From: Acidimicrobiia bacterium
GTDB lineage: Bacteria; Actinomycetota; Acidimicrobiia; Acidimicrobiales; Poriferisodalaceae
Direction: 5' to 3'
NCBI GenBank assembly: GCA_022820925.1
Contig: JAJEEO010000009.1
Span: 1-64,000 of the forward strand
DNA length: 64,000 bases
How positions within the stretch are numbered: the first letter of the stretch is position 1; each line of letters opens with the position of its first letter. The position numbers and the translations under genes are program-made. The notes beneath the pieces are model-generated. The model was not told the DNA's origin and made no database searches. It saw only the letters and a program-made list of their open reading frames with translations. Below are positions 26,706 to 36,382 of this stretch, piece after piece.

Positions 26706-27769
26706 CAGCGCCGCCGGAGATCGCGTGGTTCTCGGCGCTGTGCGACGACGACTACGAGTTCCTGGGCGTGCCAGACCCGACGCTGGCCAGCACGTGGGAG
26801 CACTGCGCCGACATCGTCACCGCAGCAGAGCGCAACGGCTTCGACAACGTGCTGCTGCCCTCGGGCTACACCCTGGGCATCGACGCCACTGCCTTCGCCG
26901 CAGGCATCGCCACGCGCACACAGCGCATCAACCTGTTGCTGGCCGTGCGCATGGGCGAGCTGTGGCCGCCGCAGCTTGCCCGCCAGCTCGCATCCATCGA
27001 CCAGATGGCCGGCGGGCGGCTCACCATCAACATCATCTCCAGCGACCTGCCCGGCGCGCCGCTGCCCTCAGGCCCCCGCTACCAGCGCACTCGCGAGCAC
27101 ATGGCGGTGCTGCGGACCCTGCTCGACGGCCAGCCCGTGGATTTCGACGGCGAGTTCGTCTCGGTGCAGCTCGACCCCCCACGCGTCGGCACGGTCAGCG
27201 GCCGCTGCCCGCCCTTCTACTTCGGCGGATTCTCTGACGATGCCAAGCACACCGCGGCGGTCGCCGCCGACGTGTTTCTCACCTGGCCCGACACGGTCGC
27301 AGGCGTGGCAGCGACGGTCACCGAGATGCGAGACCGGGCAGCGGCAGTAGGGCGCGAGCTGAAGTTCGGATTGCGCTCGCACGTGATCGTGCGGCCAACC
27401 GGCGCGGAGGCCATCGACGCCACCCGCCGGCTGGTCAGCCAGCTCGACGACGACACTGGGGCCGCGATCCGGTCGCGGGCGCTCGACTCGGCCTCGGTCG
27501 GCGTGCGGCGCCAGGCCGAGCTGCGCGACAGCGCCGACGGCGACGGATTCGCCGAGGACGGCCTGTGGACCGGCATCGGCCGGGCCCGCAGCGGCGCCGG
27601 GGCGGCCATCGTGGGCGACCCCGACGAGGTAGCCGCCAAGCTGGATGCCTACCGGGCCGTGGGCATCGATGCGTTCATCCTGTCTGGCTACCCGCATCTG
27701 GCCGAGTGCGATCTGTTCGGCCGGCTGGTGCTGCAGACCATGCCGCACCGCAAGCTCTGGAACCCCTGA
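26699..27769 (+). CDS. FMN-dependent alkanesulfonate monooxygenase-like (SsuD/SmoC-type) enzyme
   Basis: A 356-residue LLM-class flavin-dependent monooxygenase clearly related to SsuD. Shared blocks include PPFYFGGFSDDAK, VFLTWPDTV, LRSHVIVRPTGAEA, LVSQLDDDTGAAI and AFILSGYPHLAEC. The Trp of LTW, the Arg and His of LRSH and the His of SGYPH correspond to sulfonate-pocket positions of SsuD and sulfoquinovose monooxygenase. Such enzymes need FMNH2 from a partner reductase, which is not seen in the window. It ends the transporter operon. The start at 26699 is chosen from GCGGAG and similarity; the same site is duplicated just upstream. Confidence 0.88.
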   Translation: MSTAPPEIAWFSALCDDDYEFLGVPDPTLASTWEHCADIVTAAERNGFDNVLLPSGYTLGIDATAFAAGIATRTQRINLLLAVRMGELWPPQLARQLASIDQMAGGRLTINIISSDLPGAPLPSGPRYQRTREHMAVLRTLLDGQPVDFDGEFVSVQLDPPRVGTVSGRCPPFYFGGFSDDAKHTAAVAADVFLTWPDTVAGVAATVTEMRDRAAAVGRELKFGLRSHVIVRPTGAEAIDATRRLVSQLDDDTGAAIRSRALDSASVGVRRQAELRDSADGDGFAEDGLWTGIGRARSGAGAAIVGDPDEVAAKLDAYRAVGIDAFILSGYPHLAECDLFGRLVLQTMPHRKLWNP

Positions 27770-27789
27770 GCCCGCAGCTCGGGAGCGAC

Positions 27790-28959
<1,170 letters not shown>

Positions 28960-29003
28960 GTGACCCCCATCTCAGGCGCACATGCGTGCTTGGCCGAGGC
29001 TAG

Positions 29004-29021
29004 TCCGTAAGCGGTTGCGGA
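29004..29021. promoter_or_regulatory. LacI-family operator between divergent ATPase and aldolase genes
   Basis: The imperfect palindrome TCCGTAAGCGGTTGCGGA sits 44 bases before the ATPase start and 35 bases before the aldolase start. It keeps the AAGCGnTT core of the sites at 17305 and 20269 and may control both directions. Confidence 0.65.
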
Positions 29022-29056
29022 CCTGACTCGAAAGAGGGCGTGGCAGACTTCGCACA

Positions 29057-29818
29057 GTGAATGCTCGCGACTTCGCCGCGCAGACCGCCGAGCCGTTCGA
29101 GGCCGATCCACACCTCGAGCGTGCTCGGTTGATGGACGATCTGGCCCGCGCCTACCGGCTGTTCGGGGTGCTGCGCTGGGGCGAGCTGGGCGACGGCCAC
29201 ATCACCTGCCGCGACCCGATCCAGCCCGACCACATGTGGCTGCTGCGCTACGGCGTGCCCTTCGAACGGGCGACGGTCGACGACCTGGTTCTCGTGGCGC
29301 CCGACGGCACCGCCGCCGACCAGCAGGGCAGGCCGGCAACCATCAACCACAGCGCCTACACCATCCATCACCCCATCCACGAGGCCCGGCCCGACATCGG
29401 CGCCGCCGCACATACCCACACCCAGTGGGGCACGCCGTTCTCTGCCGAACGGCGGATGATCGAGCCGATCAACCAGGAAGCGACGTGCTTCTTCGAAGAC
29501 CACGCACTCTTCGACGACGGGGAGGTGCAGGTCCGCACTACCGACGGCGGCAAGCGCATTGCCGCTGCACTCGGCGGCTGCCGCACGGTGATACTGGCCA
29601 ACCACGGGCTGCTGACGGTGGGGGCGAGCCCGGCCGACGCGGTGGGCTGGTTCGTGCTCGCCGAGCGCGTGGCTGAGGTGCAGATGAAGGCCACCGGCGG
29701 CATCCCGATCTCCGCCGAGGATGCACGGACCGCCCGCGAGGACCTGACCGAGGGCGACTTCGGCTGGATCCTGTTCGGCTGGGCGGCCCGCCGCCACCTG
29801 CCGCACGAGTTCGCCTGA
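29057..29818 (+). CDS. class II aldolase/adducin family protein
   Basis: A 253-residue class II aldolase-fold protein. Zinc ligands are the two His of AAHTHTQWGTPFS near residue 120 and the His of ILANHGLLTVG near 183; the acid would be the Glu in the NQEATCFFEDHALF region. Members cleave or epimerise sugar phosphates or decarboxylate; the substrate here is unknown. GTG 29057 is the only start that includes the whole fold. It diverges from the transporter ATPase across a LacI-type operator, so it may belong to the sugar regulon. Confidence 0.85.
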   Translation: MNARDFAAQTAEPFEADPHLERARLMDDLARAYRLFGVLRWGELGDGHITCRDPIQPDHMWLLRYGVPFERATVDDLVLVAPDGTAADQQGRPATINHSAYTIHHPIHEARPDIGAAAHTHTQWGTPFSAERRMIEPINQEATCFFEDHALFDDGEVQVRTTDGGKRIAAALGGCRTVILANHGLLTVGASPADAVGWFVLAERVAEVQMKATGGIPISAEDARTAREDLTEGDFGWILFGWAARRHLPHEFA

Positions 29819-29897
29819 GCAGGCGGGCGGAATGGTCCACCTTCCCACCGGGTCACCTGTGGTCTCCCGCTCTTGTTCCCCGTGTCCATGTGATTGG

Positions 29898-29928
29898 GCT
29901 CACGGGCCGCTCGGGCCACGACTTCGCC
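29898..29928 (+). repeat. 31-bp dispersed intergenic repeat, copy 1
   Basis: Identical over 31 bases to 31789-31819. Both copies lie in the short gap before a gene start, flanking glpD on either side. Confidence 0.7.
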
Positions 29929-29949
29929 AATCGGCTCGGCCTCTGAGCA

Positions 29950-31749
29950 GTGAACGACACTGCCGGTGACAGCCGGCTGGGTCCGTCCCAGCGCGCCGCC
30001 TGGCTCGACGAGCTCAGCGGCGGCCATGGCGACGGCCGCGTCGACGTGGTGGTCATCGGCGGCGGCGTCACCGGCGCCGGCTGCGCACTGGACCTGGCGC
30101 TGCGGGGCCGCAGCGTTGCCCTGCTCGAGCAGCGCGACCTGGCGTCGGGCACATCGAGCCGCTCGTCCAAGCTGATCCACGGCGGGCTGCGCTACCTGCA
30201 GCGCCTCGAGTTCGGGCTGGTGTCGGAGTCGCTCAACGAGCGTCGGCTGCTGCTGGGCCGGCTGGCGCCTCACCTGGTGCGCCCGGTGCAGTTCCTCTAC
30301 CCCATCCGCCGGGGCTGGCGCGAACGGCTGCGCACCGGTGCGGGAATCCTGCTGTACAGCCTGATGGCCGGGATGGGCCCCCATGCCATCGGCTCGCACC
30401 GGCACCTCGGCGCCGCCGGCACGCAGAACCTGGCGCCGGGCCTCGACTCCGGCGTGGTGCGTGGCGGCATCGCCTACTGGGACGGACAGACCGACGACGC
30501 CCGCCTGGTCGTCGCGATCGCCCGCACGGCCGCGGCGCATGGGGCGCGCATCCTCACCTCCACCCGCGTCCAGGAATTGATCGTCGCCGAGGGAGCGGTG
30601 CGGGGCGTCATCGCGCACTGCGGCGAGACCGGTCGCACGTTCAGGCTGGATGCCGATGCGGTGATCAACGCCACCGGCGTGTGGACGAGCCAGATCGAGC
30701 AGCTCGCCGAACGCGACTCGCAGGACACCGACGGTTCGCGGACCCGCATCCGTGCCTCCAAGGGGATCCACCTGCTGGTTCCCAGGGACCGGATCGACCT
30801 GGGCTGCGGGCTCATCGTGCCCACCCCGCCCAGCGTCCTGTTCGTGGTCCCGTGGGGGGATCGGTGGATCATCGGCACCACCGACAGCGACTGGGATCTC
30901 GGCTACGCCCATCCTGCTGCGAGCAGCGCCGACATCGATCTGCTGCTGCAGCGGCTCAACGGCGTGCTGGCCGACCCGATCAGCCACGACGACATCTGCG
31001 GCGTCTATGCGGGCCTGCGCCCGCTGGTGGCCGGCGACAGCCCGTCCGACGCCGAGCAGTCCGCCAAGCTGAGCCGCGAGCACAGCGTCACCCGGGCGGC
31101 CCGCGGGCTGATCTCGGTGGCCGGCGGCAAGTACACGACCTACCGCGTCATGGCAGCCGACACGGTCGAGATGGCGCTCGCCGAAGTCGCGGCTGCTCAC
31201 GGCCGCACGCCGCCCAAGCTCTCGCGCCGGCGACGGAATGCCGCAGCCCGCCGATCCGCCACCGGCGTGACGCCGCTGGTGGGTGCCGCTGGCTATGAGG
31301 ATCGGCGGCGGCGCCAGGACGAGATTGCGGCGAGTGCCGGCATCAGCCGGGCCGCCGCGGTGCACCTGCTCGAGCGCCACGGCGACCGCATCGACGAAGT
31401 GGTCGAGCTGATCGCCGAACAGTCCGACCTGGCTGCGCCCCTGGCCGAGGGCCATCGGTACCTGCGCGCCGAGGTCACTCACGCCGTGCGCAGCGAGGCC
31501 GCCTTGCATCTCGACGACGTGCTGACACGGCGCACCCGGCTCTCGGTGGAGGCATGGGATCGGGGCGTTGACGTGGCGCAGGACACCGCCGAGCTGATGG
31601 GTGCCGAGCTGGGCTGGTCACCCGAGACCATCGAGCGCGAGGTGTGGCACTACCGCGCCCGGGTCGAGGCCGAGCGCGAGAGCCAGACCCGGCCCGACGA
31701 CCAGACCGCCGATGCGGCCCGACTCGGCGCCCCCGACATCCGCCGCTGA
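29950..31749 (+). CDS. glpD: aerobic glycerol-3-phosphate dehydrogenase
   Basis: A 599-residue FAD-dependent, membrane-associated dehydrogenase that oxidises glycerol 3-phosphate to dihydroxyacetone phosphate and feeds electrons to quinone. The FAD site is VVVIGGGVTGAGCALDLALR near residue 34. The family signature SSRSSKLIHGGLRYL follows near 73, then WIIGTTDSDWD near 309 and a C-terminal DAO_C domain. The length is typical. It starts at GTG 29950 just after the 31-bp repeat. No glpK or glpF is present. If the nearby island degrades sulfoquinovosyl glycerol, GlpD could handle the glycerol after phosphorylation (inference). Confidence 0.94.
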   Translation: MNDTAGDSRLGPSQRAAWLDELSGGHGDGRVDVVVIGGGVTGAGCALDLALRGRSVALLEQRDLASGTSSRSSKLIHGGLRYLQRLEFGLVSESLNERRLLLGRLAPHLVRPVQFLYPIRRGWRERLRTGAGILLYSLMAGMGPHAIGSHRHLGAAGTQNLAPGLDSGVVRGGIAYWDGQTDDARLVVAIARTAAAHGARILTSTRVQELIVAEGAVRGVIAHCGETGRTFRLDADAVINATGVWTSQIEQLAERDSQDTDGSRTRIRASKGIHLLVPRDRIDLGCGLIVPTPPSVLFVVPWGDRWIIGTTDSDWDLGYAHPAASSADIDLLLQRLNGVLADPISHDDICGVYAGLRPLVAGDSPSDAEQSAKLSREHSVTRAARGLISVAGGKYTTYRVMAADTVEMALAEVAAAHGRTPPKLSRRRRNAAARRSATGVTPLVGAAGYEDRRRRQDEIAASAGISRAAAVHLLERHGDRIDEVVELIAEQSDLAAPLAEGHRYLRAEVTHAVRSEAALHLDDVLTRRTRLSVEAWDRGVDVAQDTAELMGAELGWSPETIEREVWHYRARVEAERESQTRPDDQTADAARLGAPDIRR

Positions 31750-31788
31750 GCGGGCTTTCGCCCATTGCCTCCCGCTCTCGTCCGCTGC

Positions 31789-31819
31789 GCTCACGGGCCG
31801 CTCGGGCCACGACTTCGCC
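31789..31819 (+). repeat. 31-bp dispersed intergenic repeat, copy 2
   Basis: Exact match to 29898-29928, 1.9 kb away in the same orientation. Confidence 0.7.
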
Positions 31820-31835
31820 TCTCGGCTCAGCCTCC

Positions 31836-31841
31836 TAGATT
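31836..31841 (+). promoter_or_regulatory. -10 box TAGATT, leaderless promoter
   Basis: TAGATT ends six bases before the crotonase ATG at 31848. Confidence 0.5.
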
Positions 31842-31847
31842 GACGCG

Positions 31848-32606
31848 ATGGTCGTTGATTACGAAGTCCAGGGGCGGGTGGCGATCTTCACGCTGAACCG
31901 GCCCGAAGCCCGCAATGCCATCAGCCACGAAGTGTCCTCGGAGATGGAAGCCCATCTCGACGCCTTCGAGGCCGACCCCGAGGTGTGGGTCGGGATCCTG
32001 GCCGGCACCGGCACCGTGTTCAGCGCCGGCGCCGACCTGAAGTCGGTGGCCGCCAAGAAGCCCATCGAGACCGAGAAGGGCGGCTTCGCCGGGCTCGCCC
32101 GCTACCCCCGCACCAAGCCGCTCATCGCGGCGGTTGACGGGGCGGCGCTGGCCGGCGGCCTCGAGATCGTGCTGTCGTGCGATCTCGTGGTGGCCTCGCC
32201 GCGGGCCCGCTTCGGCATTCCCGAGGTGAAGCGATCGCTGGTGGCCGCCGCCGGCGGGCTGTTCCGCCTGCCGCAGGTGGTGGGCCGCAACGTGGCGCTG
32301 GAGCTGGCCATGACAGGCGACCCGATCTCAGCCGAGCGTGCCTACCAGCTCGGGCTGGTCAACGAGATGGCCGACGAGGGCGAGGTGGTGCCCGCCGCGA
32401 TCGAGCTCGCCGGGCGGATCATCGCGAACGCTCCGAAGGCCGTGCGCGAGAGCCGTGCCGTGGTGCTCGAGAGCCATGCGCGCTCCGAGGAGGACGGCTG
32501 GGAGATCACCAAGGACCACTTCCGCAACATCCTCGGCACCGAGGACTTCCTCGAGGGCCCCCGCTCTTTCGTCGAGAAGCGCGACCCCATCTGGACCGGC
32601 CGCTGA
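31848..32606 (+). CDS. enoyl-CoA hydratase (crotonase family)
   Basis: A 252-residue enoyl-CoA hydratase. The CoA/oxyanion regions are LNRPEARNAIS near residue 17, VFSAGADLKSVA near 56 and AVDGAALAGGLEIVLSCD near 96. The catalytic Glu is probably in FGIPEVKRSL near 124. It has its own leaderless promoter, so it is not in an operon with glpD. The physiological substrate is unknown; fatty-acid or amino-acid breakdown is likely. Confidence 0.88.
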   Translation: MVVDYEVQGRVAIFTLNRPEARNAISHEVSSEMEAHLDAFEADPEVWVGILAGTGTVFSAGADLKSVAAKKPIETEKGGFAGLARYPRTKPLIAAVDGAALAGGLEIVLSCDLVVASPRARFGIPEVKRSLVAAAGGLFRLPQVVGRNVALELAMTGDPISAERAYQLGLVNEMADEGEVVPAAIELAGRIIANAPKAVRESRAVVLESHARSEEDGWEITKDHFRNILGTEDFLEGPRSFVEKRDPIWTGR

Positions 32607-32695
32607 CCCAACCGGCGGCCGCCAGCTCCGCTTGGGGCGCTCGGCACCCGCTGTAGCCGTCGGCGTGATTGCCCGGCCGGCACCAGCGCTCGCCA

Positions 32696-32718
32696 GCCAC
32701 GCAGCAGATCACCGGATC
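32696..32718 (+). repeat. 23-bp direct repeat, left copy
   Basis: Matches 36197-36219 at 21 of 23 positions. The two copies flank the HNH gene and the Panacea pair, 3.5 kb apart. Confidence 0.55.
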
Positions 32719-32793
32719 AGGGCCCGACTGCTCTGCCGGGCCCCGCCAGCCGAGTCGCCGACAGCTCGTGATCGGGGTGTCCCCCCGGCGGGT

Positions 32794-34830
32794 TCAGCGC
32801 GGCGGGGCTCGCTGCCCGGCTCGGCTGCCGGCTCGGCTGCCTCGCTGACCTGTCGGCTGGTCGGTGGAATGGCCCACCGCTCGGCTCGTCGGCTGACCTG
32901 TCGGCGGGGCTCGCTGCCCGGCTCGGCTGCCGGCTCGGCTGCCTCGCTGACCTGTCGGCTGGTCGGTGGAATGGCCCACCGCTCGGCTCGTCGGCTGACC
33001 TGTCGGCTGGTTCTTCGTCGCGCGTAGGGACTGGCGTCCTGGCGGGCCTGCGGGCTGGCTCGCCGCCGGATGCGACGGCCGGCTCTTCGCCGGGTGTAGG
33101 GGCCCGCCCGTTGGCTGATTTCGCGGCTGGCCTGTCGTTTGGTCTGCCGGCTGCAACCTTGGCTGGTCTGGCGTGCGGGCCGTTGGCTGACCTCGGGGCT
33201 GGTCTGTCGGGCTGGGTGACGTCCGGGATGTCGGTGGGTCCGGTGGTTGGTCGGGGGGTCGGAGTCGGAAGCCGGGGATGTCGGGGTTCCAACGTGCGGT
33301 GAAGCCTTGCCGGTGGATCTTGTCGTTGTGGCAGTCGACGCAGACGGTGACGAGATTGGCGTAGTCGGTGGGTCCGTCGTGTCGCCAGTGGTCGATGTGG
33401 TGGTGCTGGCAGCGCTCGGGCGGTATGCCGCACCCCACGCAGCCTTGGTCGCGCAACGCCAACGCGGCGCGTTGGAGGTCGGTGGCGGTGCGGGTGGTGC
33501 GTCCCATCCGCAGATCCCCCGTGGCGGTCTCGAAGACCGCCGGCAGCAGCTGGGCGTCGACGGCAATCTTGGCGATCTCGCCGATCGGGATCGGCGTGCC
33601 GTCAGCGAGCCGGCCGTTGGCGAGCTGGTGGTTGAGCGTGTCGTAGTCGGCGACCACGATCAGCGACGTGCCTGAGGGCCGCTTGGCGTCCGGTTCGACC
33701 ATGAGCTGTGTGATCGCGTCCGCGGTGCGCTGGGGTGGTGTGCGCCGCTGTGTGCGGTCTTCGTTGCGGAACAGCCGCCGCTCCGCAGCGGCGATGACGG
33801 TGCCGAGGCGGGCGCCGGTGAGCGGGTCGACTTCGAGGTGCACGACGGTCATGCCGTCGCTGTGGCGTGTCGCGATGCTGCCGTTGCGTGCCAGGCGCTG
33901 GCGCTCCAGCACCGACGCGCCGTCGTCGGCGCTGATGTCGGCGACGTGGCGGGCGACGGTGCGGCGGAACTCGTCATAGCCCTCCAGCCGCGCACGCCCC
34001 ACCAGGAACGCTTCGTCGACCGGGGCATCACCGGCGGCGCGGGCAATCAGCTGCGCATGACCCACCGGCACCGACCCGTCAGCCAGCCCCGCCCGGGTCG
34101 CGTCGAGCTCGCCGAGCCGAACCGCGTCCCTGACCTCGCCGCGGGCCCTGCGGCCCGACACTGCCATCAGGTTCGTCGCAGCATGCGCAGCAGCGCCGTC
34201 GCCGCTGCGACGAGCGATCTCTCCCAACGTGTCGGCTTTCATCGCCGCCAGCCGCGACTCCGCCCGAGCGATCTCACCCAACCGCGCACGCAGACCCGCC
34301 CCGCACAACCCAGCAACATCGATCGCATCCACCCGCACCCCGCCTGGCGCGTCCTGGCTGTCGGGGCTGGACTCGCCGCCACCCGGCCCGACGCCTGCGG
34401 ACGGCGTGCCCGCGACCGGCGCGACCTGGCTGTGGGGACTGGTCTGGTCGCCGCCGGGCGGGGCGGTATCTGCTGCGTCCACCCGCACCCCGCCTGGCGC
34501 GCCTTGGCTGTGAGGGGGGGCCTGGTCGCCGCCGGGCCGAGCGGCTGCTGGGGGCACCGCCCCGTCTGCCGCGATGCTGTCGTGCAGCGCGTGTTCGGCA
34601 GCGTCGGGCCGCACGGCTGCAGGGGGTACGACCCTGTCTGCGGCGTTGCTGTGTTGCGGGGTGTCCCGGTCGCAGTCGGGTAGCACGGCTGTGGGAGGTG
34701 CGGCGACGGCGCCGCGGTGCCTGGCGGCGGTGGGGGAGGCGTCCCCGGCGGGTGCGCGCTTGCCCTGCGAGCCGGTGCCGACGCCATCTCTCAACATGAG
34801 TACAACCGTACGAAGGGGGTGTGACAGCAT
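32794..34830 (-). CDS. DUF222 / HNH endonuclease domain protein (13E12-like)
   Basis: An actinobacterial 13E12-repeat-type protein. Residues 1-170 are Pro/Ala/Gly-rich with tandem-like units (APGGVRVDAADTA). DUF222 spans about 175-430. The HNH domain at about 450-510 shows GCVGCGIPPERC, HHHIDHW and VTVCVDCHNDKIH, which give the zinc and metal ligands. The last 170 residues are low-complexity Gln/Pro/Thr/Ser/Arg and contain a perfect 34-residue tandem duplication from a 102-bp repeat. The start may be ATG 34830 or 34797. Family members occur in many copies in actinobacteria and may be mobile; a homing-like nuclease role is inferred. Confidence 0.85.
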   Translation of the reverse strand: MLSHPLRTVVLMLRDGVGTGSQGKRAPAGDASPTAARHRGAVAAPPTAVLPDCDRDTPQHSNAADRVVPPAAVRPDAAEHALHDSIAADGAVPPAAARPGGDQAPPHSQGAPGGVRVDAADTAPPGGDQTSPHSQVAPVAGTPSAGVGPGGGESSPDSQDAPGGVRVDAIDVAGLCGAGLRARLGEIARAESRLAAMKADTLGEIARRSGDGAAAHAATNLMAVSGRRARGEVRDAVRLGELDATRAGLADGSVPVGHAQLIARAAGDAPVDEAFLVGRARLEGYDEFRRTVARHVADISADDGASVLERQRLARNGSIATRHSDGMTVVHLEVDPLTGARLGTVIAAAERRLFRNEDRTQRRTPPQRTADAITQLMVEPDAKRPSGTSLIVVADYDTLNHQLANGRLADGTPIPIGEIAKIAVDAQLLPAVFETATGDLRMGRTTRTATDLQRAALALRDQGCVGCGIPPERCQHHHIDHWRHDGPTDYANLVTVCVDCHNDKIHRQGFTARWNPDIPGFRLRPPDQPPDPPTSRTSPSPTDQPRGQPTARTPDQPRLQPADQTTGQPRNQPTGGPLHPAKSRPSHPAASQPAGPPGRQSLRATKNQPTGQPTSRAVGHSTDQPTGQRGSRAGSRAGQRAPPTGQPTSRAVGHSTDQPTGQRGSRAGSRAGQRAPPR
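32800..33003. repeat. perfect 102-bp tandem duplication in the HNH gene 3' end
   Basis: 32800-32901 and 32902-33003 are identical. The unit is 34 codons long, so the frame is kept. Related shorter motifs (GGCTGACCTGTCGG and variants) continue to about 33220. Confidence 0.9.
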
Positions 34831-35005
34831 GCAGCTCGGGAGGACGGTGCCACCCTCGCCAGCGGCCGCTCGCAGCTCAGACTCGAGGATCCCCTCGCAC
34901 CGTGGCCAGCGGCGGCTCGCAGCTCAGACTCGAGGATCCCCCGGCACCGCCCTGAGGCGCATGTCCCTCGCGTCGCAACAACGGGTTGTGCACACGGCTC
35001 GCGGT

Positions 35006-35323
35006 TCAGTCATTCGGGTCGTCCTCGAGCATGGCCCAGTAGTCGGGATCGACCTCGTAGTCGGCGATCTCGACCACACCCGCCTCCACAAGGACGCCGG
35101 CGAATACCAGAGCACCGAAGACGGGGTCGACAATGTGGAGGGTGCGGACCTCGGGGTGCCGGTCGAAGAGCAGGTTCTCGAAGTCCCGGAACCCGATGAG
35201 CGCGGCAGCAAGCGGCCCCGACCAGAAGTCCCACTCCGACGGCCGTCCGGCGGCGCTTCGCTCAGGCCCGTACGCCGTCGTGATCTTCTCGGCCGCGGCT
35301 GCGCCGACACGAACCTCGAACAT
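35006..35323 (-). CDS. unrecognised 105-residue protein, putative toxin partner of Panacea antitoxin
   Basis: I do not recognise this family. The protein is small and acidic at its C-terminus (YEVDPDYWAMLEDDPND), with a hydrophobic middle (VFGALVFAGVLVEAGVVEI). It has no signal peptide and no obvious nuclease or NTPase motif. Its ATG at 35323 overlaps the stop of the upstream Panacea gene as TGATG, indicating tight coupling. Panacea-domain proteins neutralise varied toxins encoded next to them, and this is the only adjacent co-directional gene, so toxin is a reasonable inference. TTG 35326 is a less likely start. Confidence 0.6.
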   Translation of the reverse strand: MFEVRVGAAAAEKITTAYGPERSAAGRPSEWDFWSGPLAAALIGFRDFENLLFDRHPEVRTLHIVDPVFGALVFAGVLVEAGVVEIADYEVDPDYWAMLEDDPND

Positions 35324-35874
35324 CAACCGGCGGCCGCAAACCCGTACCGCTCCGCAACCGACTCCGACAACCGCTCGCTCGTCGGGGTCGCAGCCTGCGG
35401 GAAGTCGAGGAACGCTGTCGAGAACGGGATCGTCTCGCCGACCTCCGTCAGCCGCCAGCCCGGCTCCTGATGAGACAGCTCGCTGACCTGAGTACCGGTC
35501 ATCCCGGCAAGCTCGGCGAGCACGTCTTCGATGGTTCGCATCTCCTCGACCGCAAACGAGGACAGGTCTGCTTCGCGCTTGGGCACCAGCCGGTGCTGAG
35601 GGCGACCCAGGAAATCCTCCTCGATCAACTCGGCCTCGCCCGCATCAATCAGCCGTCGCCGCACCGGCAGAAGCTGATGCGGGGCCGGTCCATGAGGAAG
35701 CTTCTGAAACTGGCAACCCGACACCACGCGGTGATGTCGCCGCAAGTGCGTGAACTCCACGAAGAACAGCACCTTGTTGAGCTTCGTAGCGCCCCCAGCA
35801 CGATCGCCCCGCAAGCGAGAGGCGACATGCAACAACAACTCGGCGAACTTGTCCTCGTCGTAGGCGACCTCCAT
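35323..35874 (-). CDS. Panacea (DUF4065/SocA-like) domain protein, probable antitoxin
   Basis: A 183-residue protein whose first 120 residues match the Panacea domain: KFAELLLHVASRLRG, ATKLNKVLFFVEFTHLRRHH and QKLPHGPAPHQLLPVRRRL. Panacea is a promiscuous antitoxin domain (PanAT systems), and SocA of Caulobacter is a relative. The C-terminal part (about 120-183) probably contacts the partner. The start at 35874 is set by a minus-strand TACGAT ending seven bases upstream, giving a leaderless message; ATG 35883 and 35925 are in frame but less likely. The downstream gene overlaps by one base. Confidence 0.78.
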   Translation of the reverse strand: MEVAYDEDKFAELLLHVASRLRGDRAGGATKLNKVLFFVEFTHLRRHHRVVSGCQFQKLPHGPAPHQLLPVRRRLIDAGEAELIEEDFLGRPQHRLVPKREADLSSFAVEEMRTIEDVLAELAGMTGTQVSELSHQEPGWRLTEVGETIPFSTAFLDFPQAATPTSERLSESVAERYGFAAAG

Positions 35875-35881
35875 GAGGACC

Positions 35882-35887
35882 ATCGTA
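35882..35887 (-). promoter_or_regulatory. -10 box TACGAT, leaderless promoter of the Panacea pair
   Basis: On the minus strand TACGAT ends seven bases before ATG 35874. Confidence 0.5.
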
Positions 35888-36196
35888 GGAGAGGGGTGTG
35901 ACGTCATCGCCGGATGGTGAGACATCAGTCACGAGAGTGAGCGACGCTGCCAGGAACCACACCAACGCACAAGCGCGGCACCCTCCCGGGAACAGGTCGC
36001 TCCCGACTGGTTGCTTGCGTGTTTCGACCATGTTGCCCTCCCGGCGTGAACGGATCGCGCACCGTACCGAGCACGCCGCGCACGAAGGCCAGCGAATTAA
36101 CCGGCTCGCCCCAGCAACCCGGCACGCCCCAGCAACTCGGCACGCACTAGCCCGGCCGCCACGCCCAGCCCGCCCCGCCACAGCGCCAGCCGGCCC

Positions 36197-36219
36197 GCCA
36201 CGCAGCAGATCGCCCGATC
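36197..36219 (+). repeat. 23-bp direct repeat, right copy
   Basis: The core GCCACGCAGCAGATC is shared exactly with 32696-32710, and the next eight bases differ at two positions. Confidence 0.55.
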
Positions 36220-36350
36220 GCGCCCCGCCGGGCCCGCGAAATGCAGTTCCGCGCATGCTTGTCTGGCCTGTCCGGAAGCTCGGGCCGTGATCGAATGCCG
36301 TAAGGGTTTGTGCACAGCCGCAAACACCCGCGCCTGACCCCGATCAAGTA

Positions 36351-36363
36351 CCCCCCCCCCCCC
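36351..36363 (+). repeat. run of 13 C
   Basis: A 13-base poly-C tract just upstream of the broken surface-protein gene. It is long enough for slipped-strand length change or for sequencing error. Confidence 0.9.
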
Positions 36364-36382
36364 GCAGATCGGGGTCGGGCAG

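Larger units (their letters stand above)
35888..36382. other. 495-base GC-rich gap without a supported gene
   Basis: Open frames here are GC-rich shadows. The gap holds imperfect short repeats (CCCCAGCAAC and CGGCACGC around 36108-36148), the right copy of the 23-bp direct repeat and a run of 13 C at 36351-36363. Confidence 0.5.

Noticed and set aside
29368-31509. 713-residue minus-strand open frame
   Set aside because: It lies antisense to the aldolase and glpD genes, has no family-like sequence and is a GC-rich shadow. Similar frames at 40034-41878 and 20248-21969 were rejected for the same reason.
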